The notes under the pieces: model-generated | Seen by the model: the letters and a program-made list of their open reading frames with translations, nothing else | What the model was told of the DNA's origin: nothing | The model's database searches: none | Translations under genes and position numbers: made by a program | NCBI RefSeq assembly: GCF_900177625.1 | Contig: NZ_FXAU01000003.1 | Location: 372,001 to 436,000, forward strand | DNA length: 64,000 nucleotides | Source: Sphingobacterium psychroaquaticum | GTDB lineage: Bacteria; Bacteroidota; Bacteroidia; Sphingobacteriales; Sphingobacteriaceae | Direction: 5' to 3' | Part shown: one piece after another, positions 18,032-26,407 of the stretch | How positions within the stretch are numbered: position 1 is the stretch's first letter | Layout: every line of letters starts with the position of its first letter

Positions 18032-19768
18032 ATGAAAAAATTATTCTTTTTATATATTACTATTGGGCTTTGTTTGCAAGGTTGCGACAAAAACTATTTG
18101 GATCGTGATCCAGAATCTACCATTTCTCCTGAAGCTTCTTTTAAGACCGTTAAAGATCTGGAGTTGTTTACAAAATCTTTTTACGAGGTATTGCCATCAG
18201 CAGAAGGCGTATACAACGAGTCGGTGGATAACATTGTTAAAAACACACTTGATGATGAGTTAACAGGTAAAAGACAGGTTCCTGTAAATGGTGGCGGTTG
18301 GACCTGGACGAACCTCCGTAATATTAATTTCTTTTTAGGGAATGCTACAAACACGCTATCGGCTGCCACAGCGGCTCCCTATATTGCCGAAGCACGCTTT
18401 TTTAGAGCCTATTTCTACTTTGATAAATTAAAGCGATTTGGTGATGTTCCTTGGTATAACACGGTGTTAAACCCAGACGATGAAGAGCTCTTGAAGAAAA
18501 AGAGAGATCCGCGCACGCTTATCGTGGATTCTATTATGCAAGATTTAGATTTTGCGATCAAAAATCTAGAGACGAAGGCTTCGGACGAAAAAGTAACGAA
18601 ATGGACTGCATTGGCTTTAAAATCTCGTATAGCCTTATTTGAAGGAACCTTTCGCAAATATCATACGAACCTAACGCTGCCGAATGCGAAAGAATTGTTG
18701 GAAAAAGCTGCTGAGGCAGCTAAGCAGGTGATCGATGGAAAGCAATATAGTATTTATATGGGAGCTGGCGATAATTCTTATGGGGCACTGTTTTATTCGG
18801 TGAATAGTTTGCCGCAAGAGATTATTTTAGCCCGTAAATTCTCAGATGCTTTGCAGATTTGGCATAATGTAAATTATTATACGATTACGGCCTCTTATGG
18901 TAAACCTGGATTGGATAAGCATTTTGTGAATTCTTACCTAATGAAGGATGGGTCTCGTTTTACCGACAAAGCGAACTACCAAACGATGACTTTCCTTCAG
19001 GAGATAAAAGATCGTGATCCACGCTTAAGTCAAACGATCCGTACACCGGGCTACAAACGTATTGGTGGTGCCGCAACATTAGCGCCGAATTTTGGTAATT
19101 CTGTGACGGGCTATCAGTTGATAAAATATGTCGGCGATCCGAAGTACGATAACTTTAATCGGTCTGAGAACGACATGCCAGTATTTCGATATGCCGAAGT
19201 GTTGTTAAACTATGCGGAAGCAAGGGCAGAGCTGGGTGAATTAACGCAGGAGGATATCAATATTTCCATAAAACCCCTTCGTGATCGCGCTGGCATGCCT
19301 AATATGGATCTCGCTGCGGCGAAAGCTTCAGTGGATGCTTTTATGGCCAATGATTATCCCTTGGTAACCGGGGCTTTTCAAGGGCCGATCTTGGAAATTA
19401 GGCGAGAGCGAAGGATTGAGTTAGTGATGGAATCTTTCCGCTGGGATGATATCTTACGCTGGAAGGCTGGTAAATTGGTAACCAAACAGTTCAAGGGTAT
19501 GTATTTTCCGGGTATTGGTAAGTATGATCTTGATGGTGACGGTAAGGATGATGTTTGGATATATGAAGATACGAAGCCTACAGCGACTGGCATACAGTTA
19601 TTGAAACTGGGATCCGAAATTCTACTTGAAGAAGGGAAAAAAGGAAATGTAGTCGTGAACTCACATATTAAAAAGGCTTTTGATGAAAGTAAAGATTATC
19701 TCTATCCAATACCGATAGATCAGCTTGAATTGAATCCTAACTTGGAACAGAATCCAAACTGGAAGTAA
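18032..19768 (+). CDS. SusD/RagB family nutrient-binding lipoprotein
   Basis: A 578-residue surface lipoprotein. Leader MKKLFFLYITIGLCLQGC with the lipidated Cys near residue 18, followed by NYLDRDPESTISPEASFKTV, a typical RagB N-terminus. FRAYFYFDKLKRFGDVPWY (near 125-145) and IRRERRIELVMESFRWDDILRWKAG (near 455-480) are diagnostic RagB segments. It begins 4 bases after the SusC stop, so the two are cotranscribed. A DxDGDGKDD calcium-like loop (DLDGDGKDD, near residue 500) is present, as in some SusD proteins. Confidence 0.95.
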   Translation: MKKLFFLYITIGLCLQGCDKNYLDRDPESTISPEASFKTVKDLELFTKSFYEVLPSAEGVYNESVDNIVKNTLDDELTGKRQVPVNGGGWTWTNLRNINFFLGNATNTLSAATAAPYIAEARFFRAYFYFDKLKRFGDVPWYNTVLNPDDEELLKKKRDPRTLIVDSIMQDLDFAIKNLETKASDEKVTKWTALALKSRIALFEGTFRKYHTNLTLPNAKELLEKAAEAAKQVIDGKQYSIYMGAGDNSYGALFYSVNSLPQEIILARKFSDALQIWHNVNYYTITASYGKPGLDKHFVNSYLMKDGSRFTDKANYQTMTFLQEIKDRDPRLSQTIRTPGYKRIGGAATLAPNFGNSVTGYQLIKYVGDPKYDNFNRSENDMPVFRYAEVLLNYAEARAELGELTQEDINISIKPLRDRAGMPNMDLAAAKASVDAFMANDYPLVTGAFQGPILEIRRERRIELVMESFRWDDILRWKAGKLVTKQFKGMYFPGIGKYDLDGDGKDDVWIYEDTKPTATGIQLLKLGSEILLEEGKKGNVVVNSHIKKAFDESKDYLYPIPIDQLELNPNLEQNPNWK

Positions 19769-19781
19769 TCAATAGATAATG

Positions 19782-19828
19782 AGATAGGTATTTTCCATGT
19801 TCATCCTGCGGAAATACCTATCTTTATT
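19782..19828 (+). terminator. Partial terminator / attenuator between susD and the metallophosphoesterase gene
   Basis: AGATAGGTATTT (19782-19793) pairs with AAATACCTATCT (19812-19823), with a slightly bulged inner stem, followed by TTTATTATG. The weak uridine run and the start codon immediately afterwards suggest that some transcription reads through to the phosphoesterase. Confidence 0.6.
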
Positions 19829-21034
19829 ATGTTAAACCTAAATCTTTTTATTGTGTTAAAAAAATACTACTCCTTACTGCTTTTGTGCAGTGTTTTGACG
19901 TTACTGTTTATCACAGCAGTAAACGGACAAACGCAAAGTCCAATAACGATAACGCACCAACCCTATATACAGGGACTTACTGGAACCTCCGTATCGGTCA
20001 TATGGACAACAAACCGGCCTGCAATAGCATGGGTTGAATTGGCGCCTGATGATTCATCGCATTTCTACCGGGTAGAGCGTCCGCGCTTCTTCGCAACGAA
20101 TTATGGCTTTAAAAATGTTGGCACCGTGCATCAGGTTAATCTTGAAGGACTAACACCTGGTACAACATACCGCTATCGGGTGTATAGTACGGAGGTCTTA
20201 AAACATGTTGGCGTGAATGTGGATTATGGCAGAACAGTTGCTACAGGGGTCTATCAAAAAGCTCCGCTTCAGTTTAAGACATTAGGCAATAGTGCATCCA
20301 CTAAGTTTGCGGTGATCAATGATATACATGGGCGTAATGAGGTGATGCAGACGCTGTTGGATCAATCTAATCTTCCAGCGATGGATTTCATTGTTTTTAA
20401 CGGTGATATGGCTAATAGTCTATTGAGCGAGGACCAGATGTTTCAAGATTTTATGGATACGGCTATAAAGCGTTTTGCGAGTGAAAAACCGATGTATTAT
20501 GCACGGGGTAACCATGAAACGAGAGGCCCTTTTGCGGTTTCCTATCCTGCATATTTCCCCACCCCGACAGGCAAATTGTATTATCAATTTCGTCAGGGTG
20601 ATGCTGCCTTCATTGTATTGGACTGCGGTGAGGATAAGCCTGATTCCGATATGGAGTATAGCGGTATTGTGGATATGGATAATTATCGGACCCAACAAGC
20701 AAAGTGGCTTGCTAAGGCCGTTGAAGATCCTGCGTTTATCTCTGCCCGTTATAAAGTGGTAATTTGTCATATGCCTCCCTTTGGAGGATGGCATGGTGAG
20801 CTGGAGATTCTGGAAAAGTTTGTTCCGATATTAAATAAGGCAGGCGTTCAGATTATGCTTTCCGGACACCTCCATAAACACATAATCCAAAAAGCTAATA
20901 ATCAGGTACATTTCCCCATCATTGTAAATTCAAATAATAATTTGATACAGGTAGATTTGAACCCAAGTAGAGGTTTATTTAAAGTATTGGATCAACAAGG
21001 GAAAACAGTCGACGAGGTATTGGTAAAGCCTTAA
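19829..21034 (+). CDS. Secreted metallophosphoesterase with purple-acid-phosphatase-like N-terminal domain
   Basis: A 401-residue exported enzyme. After a signal peptide comes a fibronectin-III-like domain (PYIQGLTGTSVSVIWTTNRP...LEGLTPGTTYRYRVY, about 45-125) and then a calcineurin-like fold with the full metal-ligand set: NDIHGRN, NGDMAN, RGNHETRG, CHMPPF and GHLHKH. The usual first motif DxH is present as DIH. Starts: ATG at 19829 or GTG at 19853; the GTG gives MLKKYYSLLLLCSVLTLL, a more typical signal peptide, so it may be the real one. Following a SusC/SusD pair it probably frees phosphate from a captured ester (inference). Confidence 0.88.
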   Translation: MLNLNLFIVLKKYYSLLLLCSVLTLLFITAVNGQTQSPITITHQPYIQGLTGTSVSVIWTTNRPAIAWVELAPDDSSHFYRVERPRFFATNYGFKNVGTVHQVNLEGLTPGTTYRYRVYSTEVLKHVGVNVDYGRTVATGVYQKAPLQFKTLGNSASTKFAVINDIHGRNEVMQTLLDQSNLPAMDFIVFNGDMANSLLSEDQMFQDFMDTAIKRFASEKPMYYARGNHETRGPFAVSYPAYFPTPTGKLYYQFRQGDAAFIVLDCGEDKPDSDMEYSGIVDMDNYRTQQAKWLAKAVEDPAFISARYKVVICHMPPFGGWHGELEILEKFVPILNKAGVQIMLSGHLHKHIIQKANNQVHFPIIVNSNNNLIQVDLNPSRGLFKVLDQQGKTVDEVLVKP

Positions 21035-21037
21035 TTG

Positions 21038-21127
21038 TTAAGCAAGGCCAGAACAAGTTGTGGCAAAAATCATAATAAATGCAATTACGGCAAGTAATAT
21101 AAAGGTCGTTAATGGTGTTCTTTTCAT
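21038..21127 (-). CDS. Candidate 29-residue membrane peptide
   Basis: On the minus strand a 30-codon frame starts ATG at 21127 and stops TAA at 21038. It reads MKRTPLTTFILLAVIAFI and then a few more hydrophobic residues to TTCSGLA. It has a basic start, one hydrophobic segment and a Cys near position 25, like a tiny membrane or lipoprotein-like peptide. It lies convergent to the phosphoesterase, 3 bases after its stop. No homologue is recalled; it could be chance, but the arrangement K-R then a single hydrophobic helix is what real small membrane peptides look like. Confidence 0.35.
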   Translation of the reverse strand: MKRTPLTTFILLAVIAFIMIFATTCSGLA

Positions 21128-21185
21128 GTTAAGGTGTTAATTATGCTGCTTAACACTACCTTAACAAAATGTGTGCCTAAGTAGT

Positions 21186-21239
21186 GGTTCGATTTTAGAT
21201 TTTCTTTCTTTGGGTAGAAAGAAAATCTAAAATCGAACC
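21186..21239. repeat. Perfect 24-bp-arm palindrome between convergent genes
   Basis: Bases 21186-21209 (beginning GGTTCGATTTTAGATTTTC) are the exact reverse complement of 21216-21239, with a 6-base spacer TTGGGT. Neither strand has a uridine run after the stem, so it is not a standard intrinsic terminator, although it sits where a bidirectional one would be. Confidence 0.85.
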
Positions 21240-21267
21240 CTATTATTGCCTGAAAAGCGGTGACATA

Positions 21268-21927
21268 TTAACTCAACTGTTCCATTAATTTATCAAACTC
21301 TTCACGGAGTGTCGCTAGTTGTTCTTCCAATGTTTGGACACGTTCTTCTAGCGCTTGCACTTTGGATCCAGACTGATTGTCGGATACGGGGTTGCTCAGG
21401 TCGTAGTCCTCTTCATTCACATCGCCTAGTAAATGTACATATCGGCTTTCCTTTTGTCCGGGACGCTTTGGCAATAACTTAACATAAGGTGGCTCTTGTT
21501 CGTTTAGTCTATTTAACACTTCTTGAACCTCTTCAATACTTTCAAAATCAAACAATCGACCTGCGTTTGAGTTTATTTCACCAGCCGTAAGCGGCCCACG
21601 TAAGATCAGTAAGCATAATACGGCTAGGTCCTGTGGTATGAGTGGAAACTGGATGGCCAGGTTGTGCTTATATTTAGTAACGCGACTACCTCCGCCAACA
21701 ACAGTGGATACGAGGCCTCTTTTACGCAAACTATCCAATGTCTGAATAACGGTTCCCTCATCGTAAGAGACAACAGGTTTGCGCGATGTTTTTTGATTAC
21801 AAGCCGTCTGTAGACTGTTCAATGTCATCGGATAATACTCTGGTGTCGTCTTTGACTTTTCTAACAATGAGCCTAACACACGAAGTTCTTCAGCGTTTAA
21901 AATAGGTAGGTTGTTATTCTCTTCCAT
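21268..21927 (-). CDS. YceH family protein (UPF0502 / DUF480)
   Basis: A 219-residue protein. Residues 1-170 match the YceH/DUF480 family, which has tandem winged-helix domains: LNAEELRVLGSLLEKSKTTPEYYPMTLNSLQTACNQKTSR...VSYDEGTVIQTLDSLRKRGLV and LAVLCLLILRGPLTAGEINSNAGRLFDFESIEEV. The last 35 residues are a heptad-rich coiled coil (VQALEERVQTLEEQLATLREEF), usual for the family. Function is unknown; the fold suggests nucleic acid binding. A TATCTTCG -7 box lies 24 bases upstream of the ATG. Confidence 0.92.
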   Translation of the reverse strand: MEENNNLPILNAEELRVLGSLLEKSKTTPEYYPMTLNSLQTACNQKTSRKPVVSYDEGTVIQTLDSLRKRGLVSTVVGGGSRVTKYKHNLAIQFPLIPQDLAVLCLLILRGPLTAGEINSNAGRLFDFESIEEVQEVLNRLNEQEPPYVKLLPKRPGQKESRYVHLLGDVNEEDYDLSNPVSDNQSGSKVQALEERVQTLEEQLATLREEFDKLMEQLS

Positions 21928-21950
21928 TGTCTAATTGATTTGATGTGAAC

Positions 21951-21958
21951 CGAAGATA
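21951..21958 (-). promoter_or_regulatory. -7 box (TATCTTCG) for the yceH-like gene
   Basis: On the minus strand TATCTTCG fits TAnnTTTG/TAnnTTCG; the expected transcription start leaves a leader of about 20 bases before the ATG at 21927. Confidence 0.6.
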
Positions 21959-22009
21959 GGAAAAATAAACACTTTTCAAAATTCGGACACAGCAAGAGAA
22001 AGGATTTAG

Positions 22010-22017
22010 TACCTTCG
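22010..22017 (+). promoter_or_regulatory. -7 box (TACCTTCG) for the histone-deacetylase-like gene
   Basis: TACCTTCG lies 18 bases before the GTG start at 22036. Together with the divergent box at 21951-21958 it forms a compact two-way promoter region. Confidence 0.6.
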
Positions 22018-22035
22018 TTCTTATAAAAGAATTTT

Positions 22036-22941
22036 GTGTTACATATTGCCCATCACCCCGCCTATATACATCCAGTACGTGAAGGACATCGTTTTCCGAT
22101 GTTAAAGTATGAGCTGATACCTGCCCAATTACTGCGCGAAGGTGTCGTGTCTCAGGCTGATTTTTTTGAACCATCTTTGGCTACAAAAGAAGTTCTTTAT
22201 ATGGCGCATGATCAGTCGTATATTGATGATTTACTGGATTTGAAGCTGAGCGAAAAGATGATTCGCCGTATTGGTTTTCCCTTGACTCAAGCTCTGGTAG
22301 ATCGTGAACGATACTTGGTTGACGGAACCGTGAAAGGAAGCCTCTATGCTTTGGAGCATGGTATCGCTTTTAATACGGCGGGAGGTACCCATCATGCGGG
22401 ACGGGATTTTGGAGAAGGGTTTTGTTTGGTCAATGATCAAGCGGTAGCAGCATGCTTTTTAAGGGAGCGGAAGCTAGCCGCCCGGGTCTTGATCATCGAT
22501 CTCGATGTACATCAGGGAAACGGTACAGCGCATATTTTTGCTGGCAGCTCATCCGTATTTACCTTTAGCATGCATGCGGATAAAAATTATCCCTTTATCA
22601 AAGAACGTTCCTTTCGCGATGTCCCTTTGGAAGATGGTATTGATGACGCATCCTATTTGTCTTTATTGGAAACACACCTTTTTGAACTTTTTGAGGAAAT
22701 CCGTCCGGATTTTGTGTTTTATCAGTCTGGGGTCGATGTCCTCGCAACCGATAAACTTGGTAAGCTTAAGCTGACCACGGAAGGTTGCCAGCGCAGGGAT
22801 GCTCTTGTTTTTTCCTATGCAAAAAACTATAAAACTCCTATTCAGGTAAGTATGGGAGGGGGGTATTCCATTGATATCAAGGATATTGTTAATGCGCATG
22901 TCGCGACCTTTAAAGCCGCGATTGCTTGTTACAACCTATAG
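22036..22941 (+). CDS. Histone deacetylase family / acetoin-utilisation (AcuC-like) deacetylase
   Basis: A 301-residue zinc-dependent deacetylase of the class II HDAC-like bacterial family. Key sites are visible: GGTHHAGRDFGEGFCLVND (tandem His, near residues 115-133), DLDVHQGNGTAHIF (zinc Asp and His, near 155-168), and MGGGYS near the end. The first codon is GTG; LHIAHHPAYIHPVREGHRFPMLKYEL from this codon is the family's normal N-terminus, and no ATG fits. Bacterial members deacetylate acetyl-lysine on proteins such as acetyl-CoA synthetase or small acetylated amines; the substrate here is not known. Confidence 0.92.
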   Translation: MLHIAHHPAYIHPVREGHRFPMLKYELIPAQLLREGVVSQADFFEPSLATKEVLYMAHDQSYIDDLLDLKLSEKMIRRIGFPLTQALVDRERYLVDGTVKGSLYALEHGIAFNTAGGTHHAGRDFGEGFCLVNDQAVAACFLRERKLAARVLIIDLDVHQGNGTAHIFAGSSSVFTFSMHADKNYPFIKERSFRDVPLEDGIDDASYLSLLETHLFELFEEIRPDFVFYQSGVDVLATDKLGKLKLTTEGCQRRDALVFSYAKNYKTPIQVSMGGGYSIDIKDIVNAHVATFKAAIACYNL

Positions 22942-23023
22942 TAAAGGAAAGATTAGACGGGATTTTCTACCTTTTTTGAGTATTTTGCCTGTATCATTAT
23001 TTAAATAATAGAATAAGAATTAT

Positions 23024-24082
23024 ATGTTTTTTCACCAAGATGCTACTTTTGAGTCGTTGTCCATTCACCGTGTTGGAAACAAAGCCCAAGATGAGTTTTA
23101 TGTGTTGTCGGATAATCCGGTAGATCTATCTGAAGATGAGGTATTACCTGATTTACTGATGCAATATTTTATGAAGCCTTTCAGTAAAGCAAATGAGGTG
23201 TATCGTTTTTATCATCCCAATGACGACCTGCAACTGAATGAAGTCTATTACTTTGTTAAACAGTATTTTGAGGATAAAATGTCTTTCCATGATATGTCGG
23301 AACAGCTTGCAAAGCATTTGTATGAAGTTTCTGACCACCCGAAGATTAAAGCCGGTGAAGTATATGTTGTAGCCCTAAAAAATGTGCAAATGGAAGGTGA
23401 GGACCATCGTGCTATTGGTTTCTTTAAATCTGAAAATAAGGAAGCTTACTTAAAGGTTTATCCGAATACAGGTGGTTTTCAAGTCGATTACGAGCAGGAA
23501 GCAATCAATATAAACAAACTAGATAAAGGTGTTGTTATCGTGAATGTCGATCAAGAGGAGGGGTATAAGGTATTAGTCGTAGACCAAACGAACCAATCCG
23601 AAGCGGTCTATTGGAAAGATGATTTTTTAAAAATAAGACCTAGAAACGATAATTTTCAGCAGACCGGTAATTTGATGAAGGTTTATAAAAACTTCGTGAC
23701 CGAGAAACTTGATGAAGTGTTTGAGTTAGAGAAAGCAGATAAGATTGATCTGTTAAATCGGTCCATGGATTATTTTAAGACGAAGGAGACCTTTGATGAA
23801 GCTGAATTTGAAGAAGAAGTAATCGCTAACCCACAGGCGGCTTCCTTGTTTAAAGAATATAAGCAATCTTTTGCTGATGAATTTGACAGTCCGTTTCAAG
23901 CGAATTTTGAAATTGCCAATCCAGCGGTCAAAAAGATGGCTTCTTCGTATAAATCAGTCATCAAATTGGATAAGAACTTTCATATTTATGTCCATGGAAA
24001 GCGGGAGTACTTGGAGACAGGCTTCGATGAAGACAAGGGTATGAACTACTACAAGTTGTATTTTGAAAACGAGAGTCAGTAG
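23024..24082 (+). CDS. Nucleoid-associated protein, NdpA/YejK (NA37) family
   Basis: A 352-residue soluble protein. SLSIHRVGNKAQDEFYVLSD near the N-terminus, the central VYVVALKNVQMEGEDHRAIGFFKSENKEAYLKVY and the acidic, charged remainder match the 37-kDa nucleoid-associated family PF04245. The family binds DNA weakly; its precise cell role is unsettled. The ATG at 23024 follows an A+T-rich leader. Its stop is overlapped by the start of the next gene (20 bases), so the two are probably cotranslated. Confidence 0.85.
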   Translation: MFFHQDATFESLSIHRVGNKAQDEFYVLSDNPVDLSEDEVLPDLLMQYFMKPFSKANEVYRFYHPNDDLQLNEVYYFVKQYFEDKMSFHDMSEQLAKHLYEVSDHPKIKAGEVYVVALKNVQMEGEDHRAIGFFKSENKEAYLKVYPNTGGFQVDYEQEAININKLDKGVVIVNVDQEEGYKVLVVDQTNQSEAVYWKDDFLKIRPRNDNFQQTGNLMKVYKNFVTEKLDEVFELEKADKIDLLNRSMDYFKTKETFDEAEFEEEVIANPQAASLFKEYKQSFADEFDSPFQANFEIANPAVKKMASSYKSVIKLDKNFHIYVHGKREYLETGFDEDKGMNYYKLYFENESQ

Positions 24083-25202
24083 AAAACAAAATCATAAATC
24101 ATATTCCAATTCGCTTTACTGGGGGATTGGGATATGCTTTCTATTGCTCATCGGTTGTGAGTTGGCCAAGCACTATCCATCCTGGATCGAGAAATATTAC
24201 AGTCAAGGCTTTTACAGCTATTTCAGTTATGTACCCAAAGTACTCTTTGGATGGCTGCCCTTTAGTTTCGGAGATCTTTTTTATGTTGCGGTAGTTGTTT
24301 TTATAGTGCTACTGTGTTTACAATTGCTCCGAGAAGTGTGGCGTCGTCATTTTAAAGCTGCTTGGCATTATCTCTTAAAGCTCACCCTAACTGTTCTCAG
24401 TTTATATCTTTTCTTTTACTTCAGCTGGGGCCTGAATTACTACCGAATCCCCATGGTGCATCATCTCGATCTACAAGTTGATGCCTTGAAAAAAAGTGAT
24501 TATCTATTTGTGTTGGATAAATATATAGATCGCTGTAATTCATTGCGTAATGATATTGTGCCGGAACAATTAGATAAGGATAAAGCAAAAATGGAGTTAC
24601 AGGCTTTAATGCAGCAAGACACGGACTTGAGCCCTATACTATCACATACACAGGTACAGGCGAAGTCTCCTTTATCAAGTACGCTCGTATCATATTTCAC
24701 TGTGACAGGATATTTTAATCCTTTTACCCATGAGGTGCAGGTGAATGAAAAAATGCCTATTGTTTCCTATCCATTTACAGTGGTACACGAACTCGGTCAT
24801 CAAATGGGTATTGGTTTTGAGGATGAATGTAATTTTGCGGCTTTCTTAAAATTAGTGGATCACCCTGAACCCTGGTATCGCTATGCGGCGGCGTATGAAA
24901 CTGTGCAGTATTTACTGCGGAATCTGCGCGCCGAGGATGAAGCACTGTTCAAGATCTATTACAAAAAGCTATCGCCCTTGGTGCTAGCTGATATAGCGAC
25001 AGAGCGCGCATTCTGGAAAAAATACAGCGGTTGGGTTGAAGGGCTGACCAGTTATCTCTATAGCGGGTACCTGCAACACAACAACCAGCCGGAAGGGATA
25101 GAACGTTATTCTATGATGAGCCGAATGGTTGTTGCATGGGAGGTTCAGCAAAAAGCTAAAAAAACTTTAAACATTCATTTGTGGACGAACGACCTTGATT
25201 AG
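24063..25202 (+). CDS. DUF3810 membrane protein with zinc-protease-like HELGH motif
   Basis: A 379-residue protein. Three membrane helices in the first 130 residues (YWGIGICFLLLIGC; LFYVAVVVFIVLLCLQLL; LTLTVLSLYLFFYFSWGL) precede a soluble part with VVHELGHQMGIGFEDECNFAAF near residues 240-260, a gluzincin-type HExxH plus downstream Glu. This is the DUF3810 family, a predicted membrane metallopeptidase. The frame requires a TTG start at 24063, inside the end of the nucleoid-protein gene; no ATG lies near, and the helices are needed. Its 3' end overlaps the convergent MFS gene by 36 bases. Confidence 0.82.
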   Translation: MKTRVSRKQNHKSYSNSLYWGIGICFLLLIGCELAKHYPSWIEKYYSQGFYSYFSYVPKVLFGWLPFSFGDLFYVAVVVFIVLLCLQLLREVWRRHFKAAWHYLLKLTLTVLSLYLFFYFSWGLNYYRIPMVHHLDLQVDALKKSDYLFVLDKYIDRCNSLRNDIVPEQLDKDKAKMELQALMQQDTDLSPILSHTQVQAKSPLSSTLVSYFTVTGYFNPFTHEVQVNEKMPIVSYPFTVVHELGHQMGIGFEDECNFAAFLKLVDHPEPWYRYAAAYETVQYLLRNLRAEDEALFKIYYKKLSPLVLADIATERAFWKKYSGWVEGLTSYLYSGYLQHNNQPEGIERYSMMSRMVVAWEVQQKAKKTLNIHLWTNDLD

Positions 25203-26327
25203 AAAAACGTAGGCTAGCAAGGCTCCAATCGTTGCCATCCCTACACCAATTAAGGAGGGATAGTTATAGGCATAGCCAAGTGATATCGGAATAGCCCCTA
25301 GATACGCTCCTAAGGTATTCCCGATATTAAAGCTAGCTTGTCCCGCTGATGCGGCAAATGTTTCGGCCCCTTTTGCGTTATTGATGAGCATCATCTGAAG
25401 GGGAGAACCAATCGTAAAAGAAATCATCCCCGTAACAAAAGCCATAGGGTATGCTAATTCTTGGATATGTGCGGTGAAGAAGACGACCACCAAACAAATG
25501 GCCATCGCGGAAAAGCTTGTTATGGCGGCTTTTGATGGAGATATGGTGTCCGCAAGTTTACCACCAATAATATTTCCAAAGAACATACCCAGACCGATTA
25601 AGATCATAATAAAAGGAACCCGATCCGGATCAAGTCCTGATACATGTGTCACCAGTGGAGCAATATACGAGATCCAGGCAAAAAGACCGCCGGTACCAAT
25701 AGCGATTACTCCCACCATAAGCCAAGCATCCCACCGTGTGAAGTAACGTATCTGCTTGAGGATATTGTTGTTTTTATTGGCTTCGAACTTAGGCATCCAC
25801 ACATAAATAGCCAGAAAGGTCAACAAGCCGAGTAAACTAATGACAGCATAGGTAATACGCCAGGAGTAATGGTGGCCGATATATGTCCCAAGGGGTACCC
25901 CTGCAAGATTGGCGATGGTCATGCCTGTAAACATCATCGATATGGCTTGTGCTTCCTTTCCGGGTTTCGCTAATCGTGCTGCCACAACAGATCCGACACC
26001 AAAAAATGCGCCATGCGGTAAACCAGAAATAAAACGCGTTATAAACAAGAGCGCTTTACTCGGGGCAAATGCGAAGAATCCGTTAAACACAAAAAATAAA
26101 AGCATCAAAAAGAGCAATACTTTTTTAGGTGATTGTTTGGAAGTAAGAGCAACGAGGGTGGGAGCTCCCACGACGACGCCTAATGCATATAAAGCAATCA
26201 GATTACTGGCGGTAGGAATGTCGACATCAATATCTTTAGCAATATCGGGAAGAATTCCCATCATCGTGAACTCGGTCATGCCAATGGCCAAGCCGCCAAA
26301 TGCTAATGCAATAAGTGCTTTGTTCAT
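25167..26327 (-). CDS. Major facilitator superfamily transporter (sugar/drug efflux type)
   Basis: A 386-residue protein with twelve hydrophobic helices. It begins MNKALIALAFGGLAIGMTEFTMMGILPDIAKDI, and the loop motif ISGLPHGAFFGVGSVVAARLA near residues 93-113 places it in the AraJ/YdhP/sugar-efflux branch of MFS. An exporter role is likely but the cargo is unknown. A TACCTTTG -7 box is 21 bases upstream of the ATG. Its end overlaps the convergent DUF3810 gene. Confidence 0.88.
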   Translation of the reverse strand: MNKALIALAFGGLAIGMTEFTMMGILPDIAKDIDVDIPTASNLIALYALGVVVGAPTLVALTSKQSPKKVLLFLMLLFFVFNGFFAFAPSKALLFITRFISGLPHGAFFGVGSVVAARLAKPGKEAQAISMMFTGMTIANLAGVPLGTYIGHHYSWRITYAVISLLGLLTFLAIYVWMPKFEANKNNNILKQIRYFTRWDAWLMVGVIAIGTGGLFAWISYIAPLVTHVSGLDPDRVPFIMILIGLGMFFGNIIGGKLADTISPSKAAITSFSAMAICLVVVFFTAHIQELAYPMAFVTGMISFTIGSPLQMMLINNAKGAETFAASAGQASFNIGNTLGAYLGAIPISLGYAYNYPSLIGVGMATIGALLAYVFLIKVVRPQMNV

Positions 26328-26347
26328 GGAGTAAGTTGATAAGAGGC

Positions 26348-26355
26348 CAAAGGTA
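26348..26355 (-). promoter_or_regulatory. -7 box (TACCTTTG) for the MFS gene
   Basis: On the minus strand TACCTTTG is an exact TAnnTTTG box, leaving a leader of about 16 bases before the ATG at 26327. Confidence 0.65.
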
Positions 26356-26373
26356 GCCTTTCTGCGGGAGATA

Positions 26374-26405
26374 AAAAAAGGTGAATCTTAGATTCACCTT
26401 TTTTT
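26374..26405 (-). terminator. Intrinsic terminator after the DUF2853 gene
   Basis: AAGGTGAATC/GATTCACCTT arms around a TTA loop, flanked by A6 and T7 tracts, so it can work on both strands. It separates the DUF2853 gene from the MFS promoter. Confidence 0.88.
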
Positions 26406-26407
26406 CT

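Noticed and set aside
2854..19768. Polysaccharide utilisation loci around the two SusC/SusD pairs
   Set aside because: No glycoside hydrolase, lyase, or SusR/HTCS regulator is encoded nearby; the pairs are better called nutrient uptake units of unknown substrate.
21186..21239. Insertion sequence or MITE end
   Set aside because: No transposase fragment, no matching second end and no visible target duplication in the window.
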